From Chryseobacterium oranimense (GTDB lineage Bacteria > Bacteroidota > Bacteroidia > Flavobacteriales > Weeksellaceae): a DNA stretch of 64,000 bases. Below, in pieces: positions 8,804-16,753 of this stretch. The position numbers and the translations under genes are program-made. The notes under the pieces were generated by a model. That model was given only the letters and a program-made list of their open reading frames with translations, was not told the DNA's origin and searched no databases. Where the stretch lies: positions 124,001 to 188,000 of the forward strand of contig NZ_CP104203.1 of the NCBI RefSeq assembly GCF_025244725.1. The letters run 5' to 3'. Numbering within the stretch: position 1 is the stretch's first letter; the number at the start of each line of letters is the position of its first letter.

Positions 8804-9278
8804 TTTATAGCCTTAAGATTAAAAGAAACTTTAGCTCATTGGTATTTTATTTGATATTATTATTTACAAATAAAGATGGATTAAAGTCATGATCTAATTA
8901 TAAAGAAATTATTTGGGAGGAAAATCACTGTTAAAATAAATGAGAGTGATCTACTTTATCACCTTAAATAGCTTCTATCAAAACTACTTCATGTGACCGA
9001 TATCTTAAATTATTTTTATTTTTCTACCCATTTAAAGTTATAAGAGTAAAAACTTACAAATATATAATGTATTGAATTACAGGAATATATAAAAATTGAA
9101 TTTTGGATTTTATTGATAAAAAGTTAAATATGTTAACTTTTAAATGTTTTTTTTAACGTTTTTTAACAGTGGTATCTAAAACCCCTGATAATAGGGAGTT
9201 ACGAGCATTGTTAACATATTATTTACTTTTCATTAACGATTTTTAACATATGGAGTAGGGACTTTACAACAATCCTTA

Positions 9279-9286
9279 TACTTTTG
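9279..9286 (+). promoter_or_regulatory. Promoter -7 box for the RlpA-like gene (TACTTTTG)
   Basis: TACTTTTG matches TAnnTTTG and lies 26 bp upstream of the ATG at 9313. The TTAAC pairs upstream could be operator sites. Confidence 0.5.
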
Positions 9287-9312
9287 CTCCGTCAAAACCA
9301 ATAAAATTCAAG

Positions 9313-9684
9313 ATGATGAAAAGATTCATTCTCGTAATCATAATGATGATTTCAACCCTAGGTGTTTATTCTTTTACAGGTAACACCTTAGATGCGAAGA
9401 AAACAAGTTATGCATCGTACTACCACGATAAATTTAACGGTAGAAAAACAGCAAGCGGAGAGATCTTTAGTAATTCAAAGTTTACCGCTGCAAACAGAAC
9501 GCTTCCGTTTGGGACTAATATTAGAGTTACCAATCTGAACAATGGAAAACAGGTAATAGTGAAGATTAATGATAGAGGACCTTTCCATGCATCAAGAGCA
9601 TTAGATATTTCTAAAGCTGCGTTCGATGAAATCGGGGATACCAATCGTGGTACCATTCCGGTTGAATATGAAATTGTCGACTAA
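9313..9684 (+). CDS. RlpA-like double-psi beta-barrel protein (septal ring lytic transglycosylase family)
   Basis: A 123-aa secreted protein: signal peptide, then a single DPBB domain. The RlpA signature is complete: ASYYHDKFNGRKTASGE, FTAANRTLPFGTNIRVTN, VKINDRGPF and RALDISKAAF, including the aspartate of NDRGPF. In E. coli RlpA cleaves glycan strands lacking stem peptides at the septum. This protein has no SPOR domain, so septal targeting by denuded glycan binding is not indicated, and it is near the minimal domain size. A second ATG at 9316 is an equally possible start. It is monocistronic, flanked by its own promoter and terminator. Confidence 0.88.
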   Translation: MMKRFILVIIMMISTLGVYSFTGNTLDAKKTSYASYYHDKFNGRKTASGEIFSNSKFTAANRTLPFGTNIRVTNLNNGKQVIVKINDRGPFHASRALDISKAAFDEIGDTNRGTIPVEYEIVD

Positions 9685-9702
9685 ATTTATGATTTAAATT
9701 TA

Positions 9703-9729
9703 AAAAGCCAGCTGATTCAGCTGGCTTTT
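9703..9729. terminator. Bidirectional terminator between rlpA-like gene and xth
   Basis: A 12-bp perfect stem (9703-9714 with 9718-9729) flanked by A and T runs on both sides, between convergent genes. Confidence 0.9.
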
Positions 9730-9747
9730 ACTTTATAATCCCGTCAT

Positions 9748-10512
9748 TTAGACATTTAATTCCAATAAAGCAGGACAATGATCCGAATGTACAGCTTCCT
9801 TTAAAATAACGGCTCTTGAAAGCTTATCTTTTAAAGTATAGGTAGCAAAATTATAATCAAGTCTCCAGCCCTTGTTTTTAGCTCTGGAATTCTGCCTGTA
9901 GCTCCACCAGGTATAATTATCAGGTTCACTATTAAAAAAACGGAAACTGTCGATCAGTTCACATTCTTCAATAAAGTTAGTCATCCATTCCCTTTCCATC
10001 GGTAAAAAGCCGGAAACGTTCTTTAAACGTACCGGATCATGAATATCTATGGCCTGGTGGCAGATATTAAAATCCCCCGAAATGATAAGGTTAGGAATTG
10101 TTTTTCTTAGTTCTTTTATATAAGCCAGGAAATCATGGCAGAACTGCATTTTGAATTCTAACCTGTCAATATTGCTGGCAGACGGGACATAAACAGAAAT
10201 TATAGAGTATCCTTCAAAATCTGCACGGATGATTCTCCCTTCATTATCATAGCTTTCAATACCACATCCGTATTCAATATGATTAGGTTTGATTTTTGAC
10301 GCAATTCCGACGCCGCTATAGCCTTTTCTTACTGCAGAATGCCAATAGCTGTAATAACCGATTTTTTCGAGGCTTTCAATATCTATCTGATCGTTACCGG
10401 CTTTACTTTCCTGAATACAGATGATATCCGGATCAGCAATCTTCAGCCAGCCCAGGAAATCCTTTGTAAAGGCAGCCCTGATTCCGTTAACGTTGTAGGT
10501 AATTAACTTCAT
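9748..10512 (-). CDS. xth: Exodeoxyribonuclease III
   Basis: A 254-aa EEP-family nuclease acting at abasic sites in base excision repair. It starts MKLITYNVNGIRAA and carries the metal-binding Glu in CIQESKA (residue 35), SGYSGVGI-type YSGVGIASK, SGDFNICH with the catalytic Asp and Asn, WWSYR, RLDY and the C-terminal SDHCPALLEL with the catalytic Asp-His. Length and motif order are those of bacterial ExoA/XthA. Its start codon overlaps the end of the upstream YciI-like gene by 4 bp, so the two are translationally coupled. Confidence 0.95.
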   Translation of the reverse strand: MKLITYNVNGIRAAFTKDFLGWLKIADPDIICIQESKAGNDQIDIESLEKIGYYSYWHSAVRKGYSGVGIASKIKPNHIEYGCGIESYDNEGRIIRADFEGYSIISVYVPSASNIDRLEFKMQFCHDFLAYIKELRKTIPNLIISGDFNICHQAIDIHDPVRLKNVSGFLPMEREWMTNFIEECELIDSFRFFNSEPDNYTWWSYRQNSRAKNKGWRLDYNFATYTLKDKLSRAVILKEAVHSDHCPALLELNV

Positions 10513-10802
10513 GGGTTTTTGATGAAAAATTTAAAGTGTTCGTTATATTTTGTAGGGAAGAATTCTGTGATATCATAATCTGCTAACTGATGAATATAAA
10601 AGGGATCTTCTTTAATGATCTCTTCAACTTCATTTTTAGAATGGGCATCTGCAAGTATAATTCCCCCTGTTCTTGGTTCTTTTCTGCCGGAAGCAATAAA
10701 GTTTCCGGAATTGTAATGTTTTTCAAGAAAATCGTTGTGCTCCGGGATAAAACGGTCTACATTTTCCAGAGAGGTTTTATAGGTCAGTGAGATAATAAAC
10801 AT
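10509..10802 (-). CDS. YciI-like protein
   Basis: A 97-aa protein of the YciI family: a ferredoxin-like alpha/beta fold with the pattern MFIISLTYKTSLENVDRF, HNDFLEKHYNSGNFIASG and EIIKEDPFYIHQLADYDITEF. The FIASGRKEPRTGG and DPFY segments are characteristic. Some family members are small dehydrochlorinase- or dioxygenase-like enzymes, but the role here is unknown. I chose the start at 10802, as the longer frame (to 10868) would put the N-terminus upstream of the likely promoter TATCTTAG at 10813-10820. It is the first gene of a pair with xth. Confidence 0.85.
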   Translation of the reverse strand: MFIISLTYKTSLENVDRFIPEHNDFLEKHYNSGNFIASGRKEPRTGGIILADAHSKNEVEEIIKEDPFYIHQLADYDITEFFPTKYNEHFKFFIKNP

Positions 10803-10848
10803 TGTTTTTTTGCTAAGATATGAACTCTTTGAGATTATTAAAGAGAGT

Positions 10849-10889
10849 TGTAAAAAAAGAAGCGGCAAAAATCATTCGATTTTTGCCGC
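10849..10889 (-). terminator. Terminator of porX
   Basis: A 12-bp stem (10862-10873 with 10878-10889), 4-nt loop; read on the minus strand it is followed by TTCTTTTTTTA. It lies just after the porX stop. Confidence 0.88.
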
Positions 10890-10925
10890 CTTAAACCCAA
10901 AATTTTAAATAAACTATGAAAAAAA

Positions 10926-12470
10926 CTACTTGGGTTCTAAAATACTGATAGGAATAATACATTCTTCCAGTGAAATTCCTCCATGCTGGTAGGTCTCTTT
11001 ATAGTAATTCACAAAGTGATTGTAATTCTTCGGATAAGCCAGGAAAATATTATTTTTTGCAAAGATATATTTTGAGCTTAGGTTTCCTTTAGGCAGGAAC
11101 AGTTTTTCAGGATTGGTAACAGCCCATACATCGCTGTCATCATAAGTTAAGCTTTTTCCGGTTTTGTAACGGATATTGGTGGATGTTTCGCGGTCACCAA
11201 CCACTTTGCTTGGTTTTTTAACATACACTGTTCCGTGGTCTGTAGTGATTACAAGCTTGTAACCGTTTTCTGCTGCTGCTTTAATGATCTTCAGTAATGA
11301 TGAATTCTCAAACCAGTTAAAAGTAAGGGATCTGAAAGTTTTATCATCACGGATCAGCTGGTCTACGATATGATTATCTGTTTTGGCATGCGAAAGAATA
11401 TCGATGAAGTTGTAGACAATAACCAAAAGGTCATTGTTTTTATGCTGGTTGAAGTCGTCATAGATTTTTCGTTCAAAATCAGCATTCAAAACTTTAAGGT
11501 ATTTCATGGATTTAGATCCAAGGCCTATTCTTTTCATCTGGTCCTCCAGGAAATCACGTTCAAATTCATTTTTATTTCCTTCCTCATTATCATTGAACCA
11601 TTTATCCGGAAAACGTTTCTCAATTTCAGATGGCATCAGTCCTGCAAAGAAAGAGTTTCTTGCATACTGTGTGGCGGTAGGAAGAATACTGTAATAATAA
11701 TCTTCCGAAATTTTATTGTAGTATTTTGTAAATAATGGCTCAATAACCTTCCATTGGTCAAAACGGAGATTATCTACCATAAGAAGAAGAACTTTTTCTT
11801 TCTCGACTTCCGGTTTTACTTTTTCTTTAAAAAGCGTGTGGCTCATTAAAGGCTTATCAGGTTCGGTAAGCCAGCCTTCATAATTTTTTTCAATAAATTT
11901 GGCAAACTGAATATTCGCTTCCTCTTTCTGTGACTGCAGAAGATCGGAAAATTCATTATCCGCTACCTTATCAAATTTAATCTCCCAGCTTAATATCTTC
12001 TTATAATATTCCGCCCATTCCTGGTAAGTTCTGATATAAGAAAGCTCCATAGACAGGTTTCTGAATTCCTGCTGGTACTGAAGTATTGTTTTTTGCTCCA
12101 CAAGATTATCTTCCTGGAGATTCTTCTTTAATGATAATAAAATCTGGTTAGGATTTACAGGTTTTAGAATGTAGTCCGCAATCTGTGATCCGATAGCTTC
12201 CTCCATAATATGTTCCTCCTCACTTTTTGTCACCATTACGATCTTTAAAGAGTTATCTTTCTCTTTGATCATGGGAATGGCTTCCAGCCCCGAAATACCG
12301 GGCATATTTTCATCAATAAGCGTTAATGCAAACTTCTCTGAATCCATTAGTTCCAGAGCTTCATTCACATTGTTAACAGGGGTTACCTGATAACCTTTTT
12401 TTTCTAAGAATACGATATGGGGTTTGAGTAAATCTATTTCATCATCTATCCATAATATCTTTTCCGACAT
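10926..12470 (-). CDS. porX: T9SS response regulator PorX (receiver plus PglZ phosphatase-like domain)
   Basis: A 514-aa cytoplasmic regulator. Residues 1-120 form a CheY-like receiver: acidic pocket WIDDE (9-11), phosphoacceptor D53 in LIDENMPG, conserved Thr in MVTKSE and Lys in ILKPV. The rest is a PglZ domain of the alkaline-phosphatase superfamily with metal-binding patterns LLMVDNLRFDQW, TTDHGTVYV and QHGGISLEECIIP. This architecture is PorX, the partner of the sensor PorY and sigma factor SigP that controls type IX secretion in Porphyromonas; its exact role in Chryseobacterium-like bacteria is by homology. The presence of T9SS cargo genes in the window agrees. Confidence 0.95.
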   Translation of the reverse strand: MSEKILWIDDEIDLLKPHIVFLEKKGYQVTPVNNVNEALELMDSEKFALTLIDENMPGISGLEAIPMIKEKDNSLKIVMVTKSEEEHIMEEAIGSQIADYILKPVNPNQILLSLKKNLQEDNLVEQKTILQYQQEFRNLSMELSYIRTYQEWAEYYKKILSWEIKFDKVADNEFSDLLQSQKEEANIQFAKFIEKNYEGWLTEPDKPLMSHTLFKEKVKPEVEKEKVLLLMVDNLRFDQWKVIEPLFTKYYNKISEDYYYSILPTATQYARNSFFAGLMPSEIEKRFPDKWFNDNEEGNKNEFERDFLEDQMKRIGLGSKSMKYLKVLNADFERKIYDDFNQHKNNDLLVIVYNFIDILSHAKTDNHIVDQLIRDDKTFRSLTFNWFENSSLLKIIKAAAENGYKLVITTDHGTVYVKKPSKVVGDRETSTNIRYKTGKSLTYDDSDVWAVTNPEKLFLPKGNLSSKYIFAKNNIFLAYPKNYNHFVNYYKETYQHGGISLEECIIPISILEPK

Positions 12471-12602
12471 AATTTATTTTTTTACATGGTTATAGCATCA
12501 AAATGTTGACCAATTCCTTTTAATTTCTCACAAATTAGAGACACTAAAAGTTAAATATTAGTTAAATGAAACCCTGTTCATTACTACTGATATTCAATTT
12601 CT

Positions 12603-14246
12603 TTAAAAACCGGTCTTTATATAGTTTAAAGCTCTTTCCAGAACTTCGTCTTTTTTGTTCTGTATACCCTTCACAGTAGGTTTTATGATAATGTCCGGGA
12701 CAATTCCTATTCTCTGAGTTTCCTTTCCGTCCGGATAATAGGCACCGAGCCCTGTAAAGCACGTATCAAGATCAGCAATTTTAAACCTGATGACATCACC
12801 GTTAGCGCCTGAAGTATTGCTTCCAATTACTTTGGCTTTCGGATGCTGCTTAAACATCATCGTTGTTGTTTCTGCCTGGCTTTGTGTATTCTCGTCTACC
12901 AGAACGATAACATTTCCTTTATAGTAATCCGGATTCTTTCTGCCGATACTGTTTTTTAAGCTATAAAATTTACTCAAATAATCTGTTTCCGGGAAATTAA
13001 ATTGATAATAAATTGTTTTTTCCGGAAGAATCAGCCTGCTCAAAGGAAAAATTGTTTGTTTCGGGTAATTTCTGAGATCGAAAATAATTGATTCTGTAAA
13101 TTTTAAATCCTTATACATATCATCCACATCACTTTTTTCAAGAATACCCATATTGACATAGCCAATCTTTTTATCCGTATCTAAAAATTTCCACTTTTGC
13201 TGGATAGCCGGCTTTTCTCCTGTAATATCTGCAAGAAGATAGGTTTTTGCTGTCACAGCCATGTTTTGTCCGTCACGCTCTATTTTAAGGGAAATAGAAT
13301 CATTATTGCTGAACAGAAAAAGATTTTTCACTTTTGTGATCTTTCCCCAGGAATTGGATGCGGGAACATATTTGCCAAAACTGTTGACCAACTGAGGGAT
13401 CGTTCTTCCATTCACATCATAAATAACATCACCGGTTTTCAATGGTATTTCTTCATTGAATTTATTTTTTTTGATTTTTGTTACAACCAGCTTTCCTTCC
13501 GCATAAATATATTCTACCGGAATCTTTCTTCTTCCATATTGGCTGGCGTTGATCAGAGGCGAATATAAAAAGGCATGGGAATCATCAGTTTTTGTAACAA
13601 GTTCCGCAAGGGTCAGATGATAGCTTTCATCATTATCGATGCTAAGAAATTTAGGAATCATTTCCGTTAATACATCATTCCAGTTCTCATCAGTGAGATA
13701 CTTATACGGAAAGAAATATTCTACCAGATTCCAGTATCTGAAAAGCTCCAAAAGGCCAATCTGTTTTGAAATGAATTTTGAACCGTATGAATTTTCATTC
13801 CTGAAGAAAACCTTTTTTCCACCCCTTCCGAAATAATGACAGCTTCCTAAATTTCTGTTGTTTTGGATAAATAAGAGCTTTTCGGTGACGGTTTTACTGA
13901 ATATTTGTTCATTACCCATCCAGTCCGGATCAAAGTTTCTCAGAAAATATACTTTCGCTTTATCTTCTTTCTGGCATTTTTTACATTCTTCTACTTTTCC
14001 AAGACTGCTGATCCATTTGAAATATAATTCGTTCAGCTGGTTTTTATCTTGGATGTGCTCGAGCTCTTCAATTTTTTGAAAAAGCTGCTGGTCCCAATCA
14101 AAGTCACCTTTGGCAACATGAGGATGGTAATATTTCAAAAATCCCCAGACTTTACACAGTGATTCGAGTTTTTGTGTTTCCGATAGAGTCTGTGCAGAAA
14201 AATGTAAGCAGAAAAAAAGTAAAATAAAAAGAGAAACTTTTCTCAT
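12603..14246 (-). CDS. S41-family (tail-specific) peptidase, secreted
   Basis: A 547-aa exported protease with signal peptide MRKVSLFILLFFCLHFSAQ. An N-terminal helical region containing KVWGFLKYYHPHVAKGDFDWD is shared by many Bacteroidetes S41 peptidases. A PDZ-like stretch (LKTGDVIYDVNGRTIPQLV) follows, then the peptidase core with FDLRNYP and VDENTQSQAETTTMMFK, where the serine of TQSQAE is the likely nucleophile. Near residues 88-93 is a CKKC motif, odd for this family. The gene has its own promoter (TATCTTTG on the minus strand at 14271-14278). Substrate unknown. Confidence 0.88.
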   Translation of the reverse strand: MRKVSLFILLFFCLHFSAQTLSETQKLESLCKVWGFLKYYHPHVAKGDFDWDQQLFQKIEELEHIQDKNQLNELYFKWISSLGKVEECKKCQKEDKAKVYFLRNFDPDWMGNEQIFSKTVTEKLLFIQNNRNLGSCHYFGRGGKKVFFRNENSYGSKFISKQIGLLELFRYWNLVEYFFPYKYLTDENWNDVLTEMIPKFLSIDNDESYHLTLAELVTKTDDSHAFLYSPLINASQYGRRKIPVEYIYAEGKLVVTKIKKNKFNEEIPLKTGDVIYDVNGRTIPQLVNSFGKYVPASNSWGKITKVKNLFLFSNNDSISLKIERDGQNMAVTAKTYLLADITGEKPAIQQKWKFLDTDKKIGYVNMGILEKSDVDDMYKDLKFTESIIFDLRNYPKQTIFPLSRLILPEKTIYYQFNFPETDYLSKFYSLKNSIGRKNPDYYKGNVIVLVDENTQSQAETTTMMFKQHPKAKVIGSNTSGANGDVIRFKIADLDTCFTGLGAYYPDGKETQRIGIVPDIIIKPTVKGIQNKKDEVLERALNYIKTGF

Positions 14247-14270
14247 TAAAATGAATGGTTATTAATAAAT

Positions 14271-14278
14271 CAAAGATA
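14271..14278 (-). promoter_or_regulatory. Promoter -7 box of the S41 peptidase gene
   Basis: The minus strand reads TATCTTTG, 24 bp before the ATG at 14246. Confidence 0.65.
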
Positions 14279-14393
14279 TATTTTTAAAACAGAATATGCA
14301 GAAAACATCTATGTAAATCTGCACAGTCTGTGGTTAAAAAGTAGGTGGGAATTCTTTAACATCAATTTAATGACGCTTAAAATTTAAAATCCC

Positions 14394-14401
14394 TAACTTT
14401 G
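14394..14401 (+). promoter_or_regulatory. Promoter -7 box of the HD hydrolase gene (TAACTTTG)
   Basis: TAACTTTG matches TAnnTTTG. It covers position 14399, the longest possible start of the downstream frame, so the true start must be the ATG at 14423. Confidence 0.7.
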
Positions 14402-14422
14402 TTTACTAATATTGACGTTTCA

Positions 14423-15649
14423 ATGCAGAATAAGCTAAAGATCATCAACGACCCCGTTCATGGTTTCATCAGAATCCCACATGAAATTTTATTTGACGTT
14501 ATCGAACATCCTTATTTTCAAAGATTGCGGAGGATAGGGCAAACCGGTCTTCTGAATCTTATCTTTCCCGGGGCTACCCATACAAGGTTTCATCATGCAC
14601 TGGGAGCGATGCACCTGATGTTTACAGCATTGGAGACCCTGCGTCAGAAAGGAGTAAAAATTACAGAGGAAGAAGAAAAAGGAGCAATGCTTGCGATTCT
14701 GATGCATGATATTGGACACGGACCGTTTTCTCATGCATTGGAAAATATGCTAATGGACGACTGGCACCATGAAAAGCTCTCTTTATTATTAATGAATAAG
14801 CTGAATAAAGAGTTTGACGGACAGCTTTCCGTAGCCATTGAAATGTTTCAGGGAAAATACCACAGAAAATTTTTCAACCAGCTTATCTCTTCCCAGCTTG
14901 ATGTGGACAGGCTCGATTACCTGAACAGAGACAGTTTTTTTACCGGTGTTTCAGAAGGGAATATCAATACACAAAGGATTATTTCCATGATGAATGTCTG
15001 CAGCGAAGGCGAATTGGTTATTGATGCCAAAGGGGTGTATTCCATTGAAAATTTTCTGACCGCCAGAATGTTCATGTACTGGCAGGTATATTATCATAAA
15101 ACTTCGGCACTGGCAGAATTTCTTCTGGTTAAAATCCTGGAAAGAGCAAAATACCTGATTTCTGAAGGTATGGATCTGCCTGCGGGAGAAAACCTGAAAT
15201 ACTTCCTGAACCGTGGAAAAAGTTCGGCTACCGATGAAGATATTTACAGATTTACACAACTTGATGACAATGATATAATTCATGCGATGAAATCATGGCA
15301 GGATTCTGAAGACTTTATTCTTTCCTATTGGTGCAAATGTGTGATCCAGAGAAACCTCCCGAAAACGGTTATTTCAACCCATCCTTTTAAACGAAAATTT
15401 ATTGAGGAAAAAATAAAAAACACCAATGAATTTTTCGGAATCAATAATGGAAACGAGCTTGTACATGAGATTAAAAGAAAATTACTGCCTTATGACACCA
15501 AAAAGCAGCCTATTTATCTGCTTCAGAAAAATGGAAAAAAAATAAGGCTGGAAGAGTCGCAGGACCAGCTGTTATCAGGGCTTATGGTACACAAGACGGC
15601 CAGGTATATTCTTACCTTTCCAAGAGATATTTCTAAAATAATATCTTAA
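14423..15649 (+). CDS. HD-domain phosphohydrolase (dNTPase/SAMHD1-like)
   Basis: A 408-aa protein of the YdhJ/SAMHD1-like HD family. The N-terminus KIINDPVHGFIRIP and FQRLRRIGQTGL are hallmarks, followed by a metal-binding His in HTRFHHALGAMHL, the HD pair in LMHDIGHGPFSHALE, and QLDVDRLDYLNRDSFFTG with a further conserved Asp. Family members hydrolyse dNTPs or related nucleotides; the substrate is not known for this clade. The gene precedes lpxD with a separate promoter between them, an arrangement I recall as conserved in Flavobacteriia. Confidence 0.9.
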   Translation: MQNKLKIINDPVHGFIRIPHEILFDVIEHPYFQRLRRIGQTGLLNLIFPGATHTRFHHALGAMHLMFTALETLRQKGVKITEEEEKGAMLAILMHDIGHGPFSHALENMLMDDWHHEKLSLLLMNKLNKEFDGQLSVAIEMFQGKYHRKFFNQLISSQLDVDRLDYLNRDSFFTGVSEGNINTQRIISMMNVCSEGELVIDAKGVYSIENFLTARMFMYWQVYYHKTSALAEFLLVKILERAKYLISEGMDLPAGENLKYFLNRGKSSATDEDIYRFTQLDDNDIIHAMKSWQDSEDFILSYWCKCVIQRNLPKTVISTHPFKRKFIEEKIKNTNEFFGINNGNELVHEIKRKLLPYDTKKQPIYLLQKNGKKIRLEESQDQLLSGLMVHKTARYILTFPRDISKIIS

Positions 15650-15686
15650 ATAATCTTAAAATTAACGTTCCGAAAATCAAAAAATG

Positions 15687-15715
15687 TTTGCGAATTATAG
15701 AATTTCTTATCTTTG
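15687..15715 (+). promoter_or_regulatory. Promoter of the lpxD-lpxC-lpxA operon, nearly leaderless
   Basis: TTTG at 15687-15690, a 17-bp spacer, then TATCTTTG at 15708-15715. The lpxD ATG at 15722 begins only 7 bp after the box, leaving almost no 5' leader. Confidence 0.75.
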
Positions 15716-15721
15716 CAGAAT

Positions 15722-16753
15722 ATGGAATTTACAGCTTCGCAAATTGCAAGTTTTATTGACGGACAGATAATAGGCGACGAAAGTACGGTTATTACAGGGG
15801 TTTCACCAATTGAGAATGGTGAATCAGGACATCTTTCTTTTATAGCACAGGATCGATTTTCACATTTTTTAGATACCTCAAAATGCTCCGTTATTATTGT
15901 TTCGGAAAAACTTATAGATAAAGTTAATTATAATCCTACCTTAATTGTTGTAAAGGATGCTTACCTTTCTTTCCAGATTTTAATGAATCTGTACCAGGAA
16001 ATGCAGGGAAGAAAAGAGGGAATCGAAAATGGTTCTTCTATTCATGATACTGCCGTGGTTGGTGACAAGGTGTATATCGGGGCATTTACTTACGTCTCGG
16101 AAAAAGCCAAAATCGGAGAAGGTTCGCAAATTTATCCGCATGTATATATCGGTAAAGGAGTTAAGATCGGTAAAAACTGTAAAATTGACAGTGGAGCCCG
16201 CATCTACGATTACTGTATCATCGGGGATAACTGTGTGATTCATTCCAATACGGTTGTAGGAGGTGACGGGTTCGGTTTCCAGCCTACTGCAGAAGGATTT
16301 AAAAAAATTCCTCAGCTGGGAAATGTCATTATAGAAGATGATGTGGAGATTGGCTCAAACTGCAGCATCGACAGAGCTACCATTGGTTCCACTATTATAG
16401 GAAAAGGAACAAAGATCGATAATCTGATCCAGATTGCTCATAACGTGAAAATCGGTCAGAACAACGTTATTGCAGCGCAGGCCGGAATTGCAGGATCTAC
16501 TACCATCGGAGACTGGAACCAGATTGGCGGACAGGTAGGGGTGGTAGGCCATATAAAAATTGGTAATCAGGTGAAAATCCAGGCTCAGAGCGGCGTGAAT
16601 TCCAGCGTTAATGATAAAGAAACATTGTATGGATCTCCTGCAATAAGCTATAATGACTATCTTAGAAACTATGTCCATTTCAGAAATTTTACTGAAATTG
16701 TGAAGAGAATAAATAATCTTGAGGAGATCTCAAAAGATAAAACTAATGAGTGA
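15722..16753 (+). CDS. lpxD: UDP-3-O-acylglucosamine N-acyltransferase
   Basis: A 343-aa left-handed beta-helix acyltransferase adding the N-linked 3-hydroxyacyl chain in lipid A synthesis (third Raetz step). The N-terminal uridine-binding domain (MEFTASQIASFIDGQIIGD, SFIAQDRF) is followed by many hexapeptide repeats (IGKGVKIGKNCKI and similar). The catalytic His is in DNLIQIAHNVKIG, and GGDGFGFQP is the usual substrate loop. The start at 15722 is taken because the longer frame begins inside the -7 box. Its last 8 bp overlap lpxC. Confidence 0.95.
   Translation: MEFTASQIASFIDGQIIGDESTVITGVSPIENGESGHLSFIAQDRFSHFLDTSKCSVIIVSEKLIDKVNYNPTLIVVKDAYLSFQILMNLYQEMQGRKEGIENGSSIHDTAVVGDKVYIGAFTYVSEKAKIGEGSQIYPHVYIGKGVKIGKNCKIDSGARIYDYCIIGDNCVIHSNTVVGGDGFGFQPTAEGFKKIPQLGNVIIEDDVEIGSNCSIDRATIGSTIIGKGTKIDNLIQIAHNVKIGQNNVIAAQAGIAGSTTIGDWNQIGGQVGVVGHIKIGNQVKIQAQSGVNSSVNDKETLYGSPAISYNDYLRNYVHFRNFTEIVKRINNLEEISKDKTNE

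Larger units (their letters stand above)
8745..9312. other. 568-bp gene-free AT-rich spacer with TTAAC motif pairs
   Basis: Apart from the terminator at its left end no coding frame is convincing. The right third (9133-9247) contains six TTAAC motifs, including two pairs with exactly 10-bp spacing (9153/9163 and 9233/9243) in a similar context (TTAACGTTTTTTAACA and TTAACGATTTTTAACA). TACTTTTG at 9279-9286 fits a -7 box for the rlpA-like gene. The part from 8804 to 9130 shows nothing I can name. Confidence 0.45.

Noticed and set aside
12562-12762. A 66-aa minus-strand frame overlapping the S41 peptidase end
   Set aside because: Out-of-frame shadow of the peptidase gene, highly basic and Cys/Gly-rich with no homology by eye.
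14399-14422. Longest start of the HD hydrolase gene at 14399
   Set aside because: It falls in the predicted -7 box (14394-14401); the conserved N-terminus begins at 14423. The same reasoning excludes 15713 for lpxD.
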